Shown here: positions 15,001 through 20,712 of the stretch, piece after piece | Numbering within the stretch: the first letter of the stretch is position 1 | Layout: the number at the start of each line of letters is the position of its first letter | NCBI GenBank assembly: GCA_020629005.1 | Contig: JAHDEE010000037.1 | Span: forward strand, 1-39,176 | DNA: 39,176 bases | Direction of reading: 5' to 3' | DNA from: Chitinophagales bacterium | GTDB taxonomy: Bacteria; Bacteroidota; Bacteroidia; Chitinophagales; UBA2359 | Position numbers and translations under genes: made by a program | The notes under the pieces: generated by a model | The model's database searches: none | Told to the model about the DNA's origin: nothing | What the model saw: only the letters and a program-made list of their open reading frames with translations

Positions 15001-15869
15001 CCACCGATGATATTGCAATCACTGATCAGAATACCGCTGTTACCATTGTTGTACTTAACAATGACAACGACCCGGATGGTGATACACTTACCATCTGCGA
15101 CATTCAGCAGCCAGCTACTGGTACGGTTACTCAGGTTGGAAACTTCCTGACGTTCACTCCAAATGATGGTTTCGCTGGTGTAGCATTCTTTAGTTACACA
15201 GTTTGTGATGGAAATGGTGGAATGGATACTGCAACGGTTACAGTAACTGTAGAAGGTGATTCTACAGATTGCCTAAACCCTGCTATTTGTACTCAGCCTA
15301 TCGTCCCAACTGATATCTGTGTGAACTTCTGTAATGTTCCTGACGCTGAAATCACTGACATCAACACCTTGTTTGATTGTAGCCTTGGCGATCCTACAGA
15401 TAATTGCTTCACCTACACTGCTCTACCAGCATTCGCTGGAATTGAAGAGCTCACAGTGACAGGTTGCAATGCTAACGGAGATTGTGAAACAGTTGTCATC
15501 AGCGTTTGGGTTGGAGATTGTAACGAAAGTCCATTTAACAGTGAGGCTCTCGAATTCAACGATCCTATAGAGAAGAACGGCTCTATGGTTGAAGTCTGTG
15601 AATTGGCATTCGTGAAAGATCCATCTGCTTCTGCCGGCCACGTATTCATGGCTATCAATGCAGGATCTTGCTACGAGGATGAAATGTTGGAATTGAATAT
15701 CTACGATGCTGCAGGTCACTTGGTATACAATGCTAAGGGACTTACTGAAGCAACTCGTTGGGATGGAAACGCTAGCAACGGCATGAACGTGCAGCCAGGC
15801 GTTTACTTCTACCAGCTTCTTGTTGGAAACGGTGAGCAGTACAGTGGTTCAATAATGCTTGCGAGATAG
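1..15869 (+). CDS. Giant DUF11-repeat surface adhesin, 5' end outside the window
   Basis: The frame is open from the left edge (first full codon at 3) to TAG at 15867-15869, so at least 5288 residues are visible and the true start and signal peptide are missing. Domain order by nucleotide: two DUF11 repeats (about 12-795), an SdrD B-like module (798-1097, GSIGDYVWFD...DGIQDAGE), 25 more DUF11 repeats (about 1098-11187), two more B-like modules (11191-11484 and 11485-11796), then Ig/cadherin-like repeats of about 95 residues with NDTDPDGD and GTVTYTP motifs (11800-15525), interrupted at 12942-13274. The last ~110 residues (LNIYDAAG..., RWDGN..., PGVYFYQLL) resemble a gliding-motility/type IX sorting domain but lack its usual FSPNxDGxND start. 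The DUF11 part is extremely acidic and cysteine-free. Likely a secreted, cell-surface adhesin exported by the type IX system; ligand unknown. Family-level identification is secure, function is inferred. Confidence 0.93.
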   Translation, partial: CVADLSLEKVASTDAIVQGETFTYTLTLTNEGPADATGIAVAENLPTGVEYISDSASAGNFSAGTGLWTVDQLAAGSTATLEITVLAAEAGDYVNTAQVVASDQEDPDSDPNNDDGDQSEDDEDNAGTTVTEPIIDLSLTKDVDVDAGNEGDTFVFELTVTNQGPDDATGVVANDDLPAGLSYVSDNPSTGDYTPATGNWIIGDLAAGASATLTISVTGDTAGEFENVAQIIAADQTDIDSSTNNDDGDQSEDDEDNASVIIGELGSIGDYVWFDLNNDGIQDAGEMGIENVEVTLTYPDGTTETTTTDADGLYLFEELPAGDYLVTVGTGPDGTVLTTPSNDSVALGEGEDYVDADFGFYVPEEIIDLEVTKAVNAVLGVEGDEFIWTITIVNQGPDDATGVVVNDDLPALLTYLGDSASTGDYTAATGDWVVGDLAVGATATLEITTAAPVAGDYTNVAQVTEADQDDIDSQTNNDDGDQSEDDEDNASITVDPIDPPIADLELTKTVNAVLGEEGDEFTFTIEVTNQGPNAATGVVVNDDLPALLAYLSDSPSTGDYTAATGEWVIGDLAVGATATLEITVSAPIAGDYTNIAQVTSATEDDIDSVPNNDDGDQSEDDEDNASITVTEIPDPISDIELTKEVNAVLGSVGDEFTFTITVVNQGPDAATGVMVNDDLPTGLTYISDAPSTGDYTASTGEWMIGDLAVGATATLEITVSADQAGDYTNVAQVIGANEDDIDSVPNNDDGDQSEDDEDNASISVTDEVIDLSLTKTVDADMGMEGDFFTFTLTVTNQGPDTATGVEVFDNLPTGLTYDSANPTTGTYSPFTGTWMIGTMEAGETATMTITVLATEVGSFTNIAQVSAANENDIDSTPNNDDGDQSEDDEDNASVEIVEEMVDISLTKEVDANAGSIGDDFTFTITVTNDGPDTATNVVVNDDLPTGLTYISDAPSTGDYTAASGDWVIGSLAAGQTEILTITVSADVAGSFENIAQVTSHEEADIDSDPNNDDGDQSEDDEDNATVTVSDVLTDLELTKTVDTAAGLVGDSFTFTVTVANQGPADATGVQVFDLLPAGLTYLGDVPSTGTYSPATGTWTIGDLAVGATATIDITIVADVAGDYTNIAQVSAANEADIDSTPNNDDGDQSEDDEDNASIVVEELPEPIIDLEVTKVASQVLITEGESFTFTVTVNNQGPDDATGVSVFDNLPSGLTYLSDAPSTGTYSENLDTWTIGDLAAGATATLTMEVEASVPGTYTNIAQVFAAEQDDIDSTPNNDDGDQSEDDEDNATVTVEPINPPLIDLEVAKNVNAALVTVGDEVIFTVTVTNQGPDDATGVELFDLLPTGLGYISSDASTGTYSPATAMWTIGDLAAGATATIEMTVSADIAGDYVNVAQISAAGEDDIDSTPNNDDGDQSEDDEDNAGVTVNPVDEPVSDLELTKVADAALVTVGDEFAYTITVTNQGPDDATGVMVLDNLPTNVDYQGFSTSTGSYIPATGQWMIGDLAVGSTATLTIIVEAAEAGTFDNIAQIIAAGQDDIDSTPNNDDGDQSEDDEDNATVTANELGDPIIDLEVTKTASTALIEEGENFTFTVTVTNQGPDDATQVSVFDNLPVGLTYLGDITSVGTYSEGADTWFVGDLAAGATATLTMTVEGTVAGSYTNVAQVVAAEEDDIDSVPNNDDGDQSEDDEDNASVTVTEPNTPVIDLELTKTSDATIVNIGDQFTYTITLTNQGPDDATGVIAFDNLPGNVSYVSSATSTGTYSQGSGMWNVGSLAAGGVATLDITVTADAEGSITNIAQVTAAGQTDIDSTPNNDDGDQSEDDEDGVDVTVNPEDEPIIDLDLTKVVDAAQVTVGDLVTYTVTVSNAGPDDATGVMVIDNLPVQVAFQGFAASTGSYSPGTGMWNIGTLAAGSTATLEILAEVITAGSFENIAQVTAAGQDDIDSTPNNDDGDQSEDDEDNAGVTAVDPAEPVVDLSLEKTSTPTTVNIGDQFIYTLTLTNQGPDEATNIEVFDNLPGNVSYVSDAPSTGTYSSGTGIWSVSGLAAGESATLDIVVTADAEGSILNVAQVIAVDQQDIDSTPNNDDGDQSEDDEDNATTNINPEDEPVIDLSLTKTSDAAVVTVGDSFTYTITVSNQGPDDATGVEVFDNLPSYVTYISDAASTGVYSDGSDIWTVGSLAAGATATLDITVVASEPGEGIENVAQVSAANEDDIDSMPGNDDGDQSEDDEDGVAVTILDEADPIIDLDLTKTVDEAVVTVGDSFTYTITVSNQGPDTATGIDVLDNLPAGTSYLGHSASTGSFISSTGQWYVGTLDAGASATLSIEVLAIGEGDLLNVAQITDANEMDIDSTPNNDDGDQSEDDEDNAGVTVNPTPDPLIDLSLTKVADAASVMIGDAFTYTIEVTNQGPDTATGVQAFDLLPSGVSFLSATASTGTYSPGTGIWNVGSLDAGEVETLNITVEAQAAGSYDNVAQISSADQTDIDSTPNNDDGDQSEDDEDIATVNILDETADIIDLDLVKTSDAAALEVGDSFTYTLTLTNQGPDDATGVVVFDNLPSAVSYISNAASQGFYAPGTGEWTVGALAAGASATLDITVTADTDGTITNVAQVIEADQQDIDSAPANDDGDQSEDDEDGTDVNVAPIGEPIIDLDLVKTSDAAVVNVGDTFNYSITVTNQGPDTATGVEVVDNLPSNVSYVTHTASTGIFISSTGEWNIGTMNAGATATIVITVSADSEGDVTNVAQISSANEMDIDSNPANDDGDQSEDDEDSADTSIQGPQEPVIDLSLEKTSSATSVTVGDEFAYTITLTNQGPDDATGVVVFDYLPTGVSYVGSTATAGTYVPTSGEWTVGALAAGSTADLVITVIAVGEGSIANTAQVIAADQDDIDSEPNNDDGDQSEDDEDGQDVTSTPEDEPIIDLSLEKTSDAAAVSIGDQFTYTLTLTNQGPDDATGIVVFDYLPGTVSYISSAGTGVYSPASGEWSVSALAAGDVVTMDIVVEAIGEGSTVNVAQVIAADQTDIDSTPANDDGDQSEDDEDSANTNISGPADEMIDLELTKTSDATSVTIGDQFTYTLTLTNNGPDDATGVSVVDNLPTNVSFVSFSSSNGFYVANTGMWNVPSLAAGATATMDITVEAIAEGSLANIAQVVAADQMDTDSTPANDDGDQSEDDEDNSTVNVNPIDEPVVDLSLEKTSDATLLTTGDTFSYTLTLTNAGPDEATGIVVNDYLPFGLTYVGSAASTGSYNPASGDWTVSALAAGAQATLEITVIASSPGSIENIAQVTDADQDDIDSNPNNDDGDQSEDDEDNASVNVEDEPADIIDLALTKTSDAAVVTVGDQFTYTLTLTNQGPDDATGIVVFDNLPAAVSYVSSASTNGFYLPASGEWTVPALAAGGSATLDITVTAETAASIENIAQVIAADQTDIDSTPANDDGDQSEDDEDAVGTEIGDVPPVVADLELEKSSSAQSIPLGTQFDYTLTLTNNGPDDASGIVVQDQLPAGVTFNSFAANNGFYSVGSGEWTVPNLAAGATAELVLTVTATDPGSVTNVAQVIASNEEDPDSDPGNDDGDQSEDDEDNSTVTVEEPAAPVADLSVTKIADRSSMLVGDFVSYTITVTNSGPDQATNVVLTDLMPSQLTYSSSNASTGSFQPSTAVWTVGTVEVGATETLEITSVLESAGQFTNVVQVTSVDQDDPDSDPNNDDGDQSEDDEANATTVGMNPQGSIGDFVWNDLDGDGVQDPGEPGKDGVTVNLYDADGAFITSANTFGGGQYLFSNLDAGVYIVEIGVVDGNVMTTQDTYTVNLAPGEDFPSADFGCYEPACIGDYVWLDENGNGTLDNGEPGFELMFGNTPQGISVFLLGENGQLITQTTTDNGSYEFCGLAPGTYTVQVDVPSGFSLSTDGSYTVTVESGDNVTDADFGLTQANSLIANDDSAVTDCESPAAITVIANDTDPDGDNFSITSVSNPLNGTAAATAAGVITYTPLAGFSGTDQFDYTITDDLGNEATATVTVTVGQCDENDPPVAADGSISTACDTPDTIDLLAGATDPEGDTITLQSVNQPSNGTVVDNGDGTVTYTPNAGFDGADFFTYVITDGELTAIGSVVVNVEDCVEPNEAPVANDDTNTTPCETPAIINLTGNDTDANGDALTITVLGTPANGAATGNGDGTVTYTPSAGFSGTDSFTYTISDGNGGTDSATVTVTVETCVDPNQDPTANNDMNTTPCETAVIIDLIGNDTDPDGDALTVSSVGNPANGTVSDNGNGTVTYTPNTGFDGNDVFTYTISDGNGGSDSATATVMVESCVDPCTVNGGSISTTDPTTICADDNVEDLIDVILVGATGPNNAWIITDDLGNILDLPQAPPFNLEGAGAGVCLIWHISYEDGLTGANVGANASGLAGCFDLSEPIAVTRLTGDDCPTTNEAPVANDDSNTTPCETPAIINLIGNDTDADGDALTITLIGTPANGTATNNGDGTVTYTPNAAFDGTDSFTYTISDGNGGTDSATVTVTVEDCIAPNQNPTANNDQNTTPCETAAIINLIANDSDPDGDALTITAIGSPANGTVVDNGDGTVLYTPNAEFSGIDLFTYSISDGNGGTANATVSVNVEQCAEPNQNPVANNDQSSTPCDEPVTVDVLINDTDPDGDPLTIISIFSVANGTAVITADNMITFTPDAGFSGNGFVNYEISDGNGGTALGVLTIAVSECNDNNNPIAVDDLVETPCDTEILIDVTSNDTDADGDFLIVTGLGAPANGSVDRLGNTISYTPDPGFSGTDVFTYLITDGAGGTATGIVTVVVGDCDMNTAPTAVDDSGSTNCDTPVAFSVIANDFDPDGNALTITSTSNPANGSVTVLGGVINYVPDSGFSGTDLFTYTISDGEGGTSSATVTITVDQCEDCENPDMFGCTMPITPIIFCPEFCALGDQYEIVSLTTTFNCSLTILPDNCVRYVPLPGFVGMDTIVATACDDNGNCDVINLNVTTADDCAGNGNNSPAATDDIAITDQNTAVTIVVLNNDNDPDGDTLTICDIQQPATGTVTQVGNFLTFTPNDGFAGVAFFSYTVCDGNGGMDTATVTVTVEGDSTDCLNPAICTQPIVPTDICVNFCNVPDAEITDINTLFDCSLGDPTDNCFTYTALPAFAGIEELTVTGCNANGDCETVVISVWVGDCNESPFNSEALEFNDPIEKNGSMVEVCELAFVKDPSASAGHVFMAINAGSCYEDEMLELNIYDAAGHLVYNAKGLTEATRWDGNASNGMNVQPGVYFYQLLVGNGEQYSGSIMLAR
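12..11187 (+). repeat. 27-copy DUF11 coding repeat array (about 403-bp period)
   Basis: In-frame repeats begin with a DLxLTK or DLSLEK strand, carry N-GPD-ATG and a DNLP-type motif, then WxxGxLAAG, and end in an almost invariant acidic block DIDSTPNNDDGDQSEDDED. The block was counted 27 times. The first repeat is cut only slightly by the window edge. A B-like module at 798-1097 separates repeats 2 and 3. Repeat starts such as 1507, 1912, 3502, 5122 and 6340 are about 400 nt apart. This matches the DUF11 / TIGR01451 conserved repeat family of bacterial surface proteins, which forms rod-like stalks of beta-sandwich domains. Confidence 0.93.
11800..15525 (+). repeat. Ig/cadherin-like (Big_9-type) coding repeat array with paired cysteines
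   Basis: Ten repeats of about 90-100 residues share the pattern ANDD...ND(T)DxDGD...NGT...GTVTYTPxxGFxGxDxFxYxIxDGxGG. Nine carry one cysteine about 12-15 residues in (TPCETP-type) and one at the very end (VEDC, VEQC, VSEC). A different module (12942-13274) splits the array after the fourth repeat, and two cysteine-rich modules (about 14706-14975 and 15270-15525) flank the last one. The repeats resemble the bacterial Ig/cadherin-like tandem domains of large adhesins; the acidic loops suggest calcium binding, which is inference. Confidence 0.85.
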
Positions 15870-15888
15870 AATTCTTCGGAATCTATCT
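15864..15888 (+). other. UUCG-capped hairpin across the stop codon of the giant adhesin
   Basis: AGATAGA (15864-15870), a bulged A, and TTC (15872-15874) pair with GAA and TCTATCT (15879-15888) around a TTCG loop closed by C-G. The TAG stop at 15867-15869 lies in the 5' arm. There is no U-run directly after it; the true terminator follows 18 nt later. It may stabilise the mRNA 3' end or help termination. The structure is seen by base-pairing only. Confidence 0.55.
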
Positions 15889-15906
15889 GACGATACGATG
15901 AAAATT

Positions 15907-15939
15907 GGGTCGCAGCCTTCGGGTTGCGACCCTTTTTTT
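15907..15939 (+). terminator. Intrinsic terminator of the giant adhesin gene
   Basis: An 11-bp stem, 15907-15917 (GGGTCGCAGCC) with 15922-15932 (GGTTGCGACCC, one G-T pair), is closed by a C(TTCG)G tetraloop and followed by seven T residues (15933-15939). It starts 37 nt after the stop codon and is a textbook intrinsic terminator. Confidence 0.92.
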
Positions 15940-16412
15940 ATACCAATCCCTTAAAGATGAAGCAAGGAAATTATTAGGAGCGAACTGCTGCTCCTACGCG
16001 TTCTGTTCTACTCGCTATCCATTACTATGGAGCTAGCATGCAGGGCTTCGTGTATCCACTGCTGCGGTCTCTCCGCAGGCTCCGAGCCCCCATCAGTGGC
16101 ACACTCAGGACCTGCCTGCCAGCTCCATATCCATTACTATCGAGGCTATTTTGACACTACAGCCCAGCGCGCTCCGACAGAAAGTGACTCTAAAACAATA
16201 CACAGAGCGAAAAATAGTAATTGTCCTTTTAGCTCTGCTACCTCTGGCAGCAGTAATGTATTGCGTATACGAAGACAGGAATTGCCTCTGTCGCTAGCTC
16301 CGCTCACTGGAATAGCATTTGCAAATGTGCTTCTTGGTTGAACCGTGAAAAGCACCTTAGCAATTTGTGCAGTTTGCAGAATTCGCCGCCACCAAAGCAA
16401 AACCATTGAGCA
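15940..16412. other. Non-coding spacer, 473 bp, with repeats
   Basis: No convincing gene is present. Open frames on both strands (for example 16027-16341 on +) have an odd composition rich in Cys, Ser and His and no recognisable motif. The stretch holds an inverted repeat (16026-16044 with 16111-16129), a 13-bp direct repeat, a small hairpin TAGGAGC/GCTCCTA (15975-15996), and a segment similar in inverted orientation to about 20977-21010. No clear promoter for the gene at 16413 was found. Confidence 0.55.
16016..16140. repeat. Short inverted-repeat element with direct-repeat ends
   Basis: The 13-mer TATCCATTACTAT occurs at 16016-16028 and again at 16128-16140. Just inside, a 19-bp segment starting TATGGAGCT (16026-16044) is the reverse complement, at 17 of 19 positions, of the segment ending AGCTCCATA (16111-16129). 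The interior (16057-16087) resembles, on the opposite strand, 20977-21010. This looks like a remnant of a small non-coding dispersed repeat; no transposase is present. Confidence 0.5.
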
Positions 16413-19400
16413 ATGAGCATTAAGCGTTCCGTCTGCCAAGACAAGCTAATGGACTCTGTCCCTCTTCTGCTAGTCAGTATCATGTCGTTTTTGACATTCG
16501 TACTGCCAGCCAGGGCTCAGGACCCGCCAGGAGGATGTGGATATTATTATAGTCCGGAACATCATTACACAACGAGTATCCAACAGTCTTCAGATGATGC
16601 TAAAGAAGGAGATAATTCCTGGATGGATCTGGCCTCCGAATACCAGGATACCGGCCAGGCTCCCTGGGCAAATCTAAAGGCGGGATACAGATTTAGTGAA
16701 ACTAATTTGCCCGCCAACGCTATCATCACTAAGGCAGAACTCATACTGACTTTCATTTGGGACTACGGTACCTCTGTTAGTTTTTCCATCCACGGAGAGA
16801 ATCTAACGCAAAACTCTCTAACCTTTTCTACAGCAAACGCCGATATATCAAATCGTAATCAAACAACAGCCAATGTGAATTGGTCGCTTCCCGCAAATCC
16901 AGGATACCAATCCAGCTTACCGCACACTGTAGAGCTCACTGAGATTGTAAATGAGTTTGTAGTCGAAGGATGGAACCCCGGAGACCCCATGACCTTTATC
17001 ATTTCTCCGCTTTCTGGTTTTCGCTCTTTTGCAGCCCACGAATTTGAGGGACAGGGAAAGTACTCCCCTCAACTGAGACTTCACTATCGTTTGCCTGAGC
17101 CCGCTTGCTCTGGCTTGTCAGGACTGGCCTTCGAAGACTTCAATGATAATGGCCAATTCGATTCCGCCGGAGAGCAGTTGTGTGAGACCGGTCTGCCTGA
17201 GGTAGGGGTCAATATCTATAATGATGGTGGATTGGTTTATACAACTATCACCGACAATTTTGGAAACTGGTCTTTTCCTGCAGCCAACGCTGGCTCAACT
17301 TATCGCGTGGAATATGACTTGCCACAGGAATATCAGCCTGCCTCCGCGTCTGCACTCGGTTCAAGTTCCGAAACCTCCTTTGCCATCGCACCAGAATGCT
17401 GCATTGATTTCGGTCTGCACAGACCTGCCGATTTTGCCTGCGAGGTGCCACAGTTAGTGACCGTATGTAATGTACAGTGTGGAGCAGCAAACGAAAACGA
17501 GCCAGTCCTGGTTTCGATTCCGGAAACAGAATTGGGTAATTCAACTACGGATATCAACGATTATCTGATTGCTAATCATCCGATCATGGTTCCTGTCAGG
17601 GAATTGGGATCAATTTGGGGCCTTGCTTACAACAAGTGTGAAGATGTGATCTACACAGGTGCAAAGTTTAGCAATTTGACAGATATGGGTTCGGGTGGTA
17701 CCGGGGCGATTTACTGCATTGACAACTCCGCAAATGACGGAACCAATGAAACAGTAACGGAGGTATCCAATGTGCTTGTACAAATACCAAATGCCGGAAA
17801 CGATCCAGCGCAGGGACTCGAATGTGGTGCCAGCAATGATCCGGCTTTTATGAAGTACGCTGACAAAGTAGGTCTAGGTGATGTAGATCTAAACGAAACC
17901 TGTGATACGCTCTATGCTGTGAATCTATATAACCGCAGTCTTGTTGCCATTCCCGTCAATGGTTGTACGGCGACCGGAGGAATTCAAACTTATGGATTGC
18001 CAATTCCAATCGGCACTTTTGCCTGCTCCAACGATACGATTCAACCATTTGGATTGGCCTGTCACAAAGGCAAAGTATATGTAGGAGCTGTATGTACTGC
18101 TGAACGCACACAGGATCGCAACAACCTTTGGGCCTATGTCTATGAGTTTTCTCATGGTAGCGGATTCGACAGTACACCTGTTCTCGATTTTCCCTTGAAC
18201 TATGTGCGAAGTGGTAAGAATTTCATCAATAGTGCGGGTATCTCTCCCGATCTTGACTGGCATCCCTGGAGAACCGAGTGGAACGCAGCAAACACCATAG
18301 CCGATAGCCTTTACAAGGAGAACTATAATCAAGTTTCTTATCCGCAGGCAGTACTATCCGATATAGAGTTTGATAAAGGCGACATGACCCTCGGCTTTAT
18401 GGATCGCTTTGCCAATCAGTTTGCATATGATGAAGATCCAAGTGGTCATGCCGGACAAAACGCAGCTGATGGTACCAACGACGTAGGTGCTACTCCTGCC
18501 GGTGAAATTCTAAGGGCAGGAGCATTGCCCTCAGGAGGCTGGGTACTCGAGGATAATGCACTTGTCAATGGGGTGCAAACAGGATCACAACGAACTGAAG
18601 GAGTGAATACTTCGGAGGGACCAGGGGGCGGCGAGTACTATCATGGAGACCGCTTTGGCTCTACCCACGATGAATCTACTTTGGGAGGACTAGCTCAGAT
18701 TCCTGGGCATGTGGATGTTGCAGTAACCGCATTTGATCCCACTGGAATCTATTTTGAACATAGCAATGATCCCAGATATGCCAGTGGGGGAATTATCACA
18801 TTGAATAACCGCACGGGTTTGCAGCAGGCAGCTTGGGAGGGTTATTACAGTACTCCGAGCGCCTTCGGAAAAGGAAATGGTTTTGGCGATGTTGAGTATA
18901 TCTGTGCCTGCGCGGAAATCGAAATCGGTAATAGAATTTGGTTTGATATCGATGGCGATGGCATTCAGGATCCCGGTGAGCCTCCTATTGCTGGTGTCCT
19001 GGTAAATCTTTATTCGGCTCCTGGACAGTTGCTCGCGCAAGTAAGCACTGATTCGGAAGGGCGATATTTCTTTAGCAGTGACAATGTACCGGCAGGGTTG
19101 AGTACGGGACAGAATTACTTTCTTGCAGTTGATGCCAGCAATTTTAGTGTCTATGGTGAACTGGAATTGGCGGGGAATAACTATGGACGGTTGACTGTTT
19201 CGAATAGCAGCAATATGGGAAATGCAGATACCAATGACTCTGATGCGATTGATTCCGCACTGACCCCTTCTGGAATTACGCTGATTGACCTCGGCGAGAT
19301 GCCCTATATCGCGATCAGCACCGGCGAGAGCGGTTTCAACGATTTTACCTATGATTTTGGCTTTAGGCCAAATGCAGAATGTTCATTGGAAACAGCAGGA

Positions 19401-20711
19401 CTAGCAAACGTAGCCTGTCAGCTGGAAGGAACTGGAGCTGCCGCTGAAGGGCAAATTATCTTTAGCCTCGATCCCATGGGCGCCAATCTTTCTAAAGGCT
19501 ATCAGATTTCTGCAACACAAGCAGGTAACGCAATGGCAGTCGGCGATCTAAATGGCGATGCGATCCTGGCTGCCTATGGACAGGAGCAATTCTTCTCTTT
19601 GCCTGCCGGCACTGCAGGGAATGGGGATGTGCAGATCAGCATCAGAGATATTGATAATCCTAACTGCGAACTGTTCATAATCATTTCCGATCCAGGAACC
19701 TGTGAGCCGGACTGTTCTTGTGCCAATCACAGCATTACAATCATGAGAGAAGTTCCACTAACTGATACAAATTGGTCAACGCTGGTGTCCGTACCTAAAT
19801 TTGATGATCTTAATGGCTGTCGGGTTTTGCAATCCGTACTGGTGAAGCAAGTCGCCAGCCTTGGACAGATGGCCGCAGTGGAGAATGAGCATACAGCGGA
19901 AGCAAGTATTGAGGTGAATACCTCAGGATCCCTGACGCTTTCATTTAACGGCAATACACTCAATGCAAGTCCCCCAAATATCAATGTGCAGCAGATGTTG
20001 CCACCGTCTGTATTGGTACCTGCCCAGGGCAGTTGGCCTGGGGATCTGATGGGCTCCACCCTTCTTGCAATGGCTTCTGATATCAACTCGGCATTCGCAA
20101 ATCTTCAATCACCGCTTGAGCAGAATTGGTGGGTAACACAACTTAGCAATGATCTGCAACACGATGATGATATCATGGTATTCGAATCCGCATTTTCGGA
20201 AGCCACAGCTTCAGGCCTCTACACTGCTGCCAGCGACTTGACTTTTTTCACCGGATCGGGAATTGTAAATCTGGCGGCCAGCTCGTCGGGTGTCAGCTCC
20301 ATTAGTAGTGCTACTGATGCTAACTACGTAGTGCGAACGATGGCAAGTATGCTTGTGGAAGTCACCTATGAATACAGCTGTATCCCACCGCAAATACTGG
20401 CAATTAATCCGGGAGCCTGTGATCCTGAAAGCGACAGCTATGCACTCTCCATAGACCTGGCCTATCATTGTGGACTTGAAGGAGCAATACTGGTGAACGG
20501 CATATCCTTTGAGCCAGACGGCAGCAGTCCCGACACCTTTTCTTTGCCGGCCTTGCCTGCCAATGGCAGTATGAGTATCCCAGTATCTGTCTCTTATGCC
20601 AACGATCCTTCCTGTGCCACAGCAGAAGGGAACTACAATGCCCCGATAAGTTGCGCCTCACCTGATTGCACAGGAAGTGATTGCGTAATGATAAGGGTGC
20701 AGGCTCCATAA
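16413..20711 (+). CDS. Secreted mosaic surface protein (DNRLRE-like, SdrD B-like, choice-of-anchor E-like)
   Basis: 1432 residues with ATG at 16413. A hydrophobic segment with PARAQ at 31-36 is a signal peptide for the general secretion pathway. Residues ~40-228 resemble DNRLRE/CBM96-type beta-sandwich domains (KAELILTF, a WNPG segment, a closing SPQLRLHY strand). Residues ~230-340 are a B-like module (GLAFEDFNDNGQFD). Residues ~340-832 are a cysteine-containing, probably propeller-like region (FGLACHKGKVYVGAVC). Residues ~833-990 are an SdrD B-like module (IGNRIWFDIDGDGIQDPGEP). Residues ~1100-1323 resemble the choice-of-anchor E domain (DLTFFTGSGIVNLA, VEVTYEYSC). The final ~110 residues contain cysteines and end CVMIRVQAP, with no type A or type B sorting domain. 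It is probably surface-exposed or periplasmic; the exact role is unknown. The stop is 1 nt before a palindromic element. Domain names are by recognition, moderate certainty. Confidence 0.85.
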   Translation: MSIKRSVCQDKLMDSVPLLLVSIMSFLTFVLPARAQDPPGGCGYYYSPEHHYTTSIQQSSDDAKEGDNSWMDLASEYQDTGQAPWANLKAGYRFSETNLPANAIITKAELILTFIWDYGTSVSFSIHGENLTQNSLTFSTANADISNRNQTTANVNWSLPANPGYQSSLPHTVELTEIVNEFVVEGWNPGDPMTFIISPLSGFRSFAAHEFEGQGKYSPQLRLHYRLPEPACSGLSGLAFEDFNDNGQFDSAGEQLCETGLPEVGVNIYNDGGLVYTTITDNFGNWSFPAANAGSTYRVEYDLPQEYQPASASALGSSSETSFAIAPECCIDFGLHRPADFACEVPQLVTVCNVQCGAANENEPVLVSIPETELGNSTTDINDYLIANHPIMVPVRELGSIWGLAYNKCEDVIYTGAKFSNLTDMGSGGTGAIYCIDNSANDGTNETVTEVSNVLVQIPNAGNDPAQGLECGASNDPAFMKYADKVGLGDVDLNETCDTLYAVNLYNRSLVAIPVNGCTATGGIQTYGLPIPIGTFACSNDTIQPFGLACHKGKVYVGAVCTAERTQDRNNLWAYVYEFSHGSGFDSTPVLDFPLNYVRSGKNFINSAGISPDLDWHPWRTEWNAANTIADSLYKENYNQVSYPQAVLSDIEFDKGDMTLGFMDRFANQFAYDEDPSGHAGQNAADGTNDVGATPAGEILRAGALPSGGWVLEDNALVNGVQTGSQRTEGVNTSEGPGGGEYYHGDRFGSTHDESTLGGLAQIPGHVDVAVTAFDPTGIYFEHSNDPRYASGGIITLNNRTGLQQAAWEGYYSTPSAFGKGNGFGDVEYICACAEIEIGNRIWFDIDGDGIQDPGEPPIAGVLVNLYSAPGQLLAQVSTDSEGRYFFSSDNVPAGLSTGQNYFLAVDASNFSVYGELELAGNNYGRLTVSNSSNMGNADTNDSDAIDSALTPSGITLIDLGEMPYIAISTGESGFNDFTYDFGFRPNAECSLETAGLANVACQLEGTGAAAEGQIIFSLDPMGANLSKGYQISATQAGNAMAVGDLNGDAILAAYGQEQFFSLPAGTAGNGDVQISIRDIDNPNCELFIIISDPGTCEPDCSCANHSITIMREVPLTDTNWSTLVSVPKFDDLNGCRVLQSVLVKQVASLGQMAAVENEHTAEASIEVNTSGSLTLSFNGNTLNASPPNINVQQMLPPSVLVPAQGSWPGDLMGSTLLAMASDINSAFANLQSPLEQNWWVTQLSNDLQHDDDIMVFESAFSEATASGLYTAASDLTFFTGSGIVNLAASSSGVSSISSATDANYVVRTMASMLVEVTYEYSCIPPQILAINPGACDPESDSYALSIDLAYHCGLEGAILVNGISFEPDGSSPDTFSLPALPANGSMSIPVSVSYANDPSCATAEGNYNAPISCASPDCTGSDCVMIRVQAP

Positions 20712-20712
20712 G

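Noticed and set aside
1257-15719. Many minus-strand open frames of 60-160 codons inside the giant adhesin
   Set aside because: They recur with the repeat period and are rich in Ser, Ile and Cys as expected from antisense of acidic repeats. None has a plausible family or gene spacing.
16027-16341. 104-codon frame in the spacer after the giant adhesin
   Set aside because: It starts within an inverted repeat, has unusual composition and no motif; the same DNA family recurs elsewhere in non-coding sequence.
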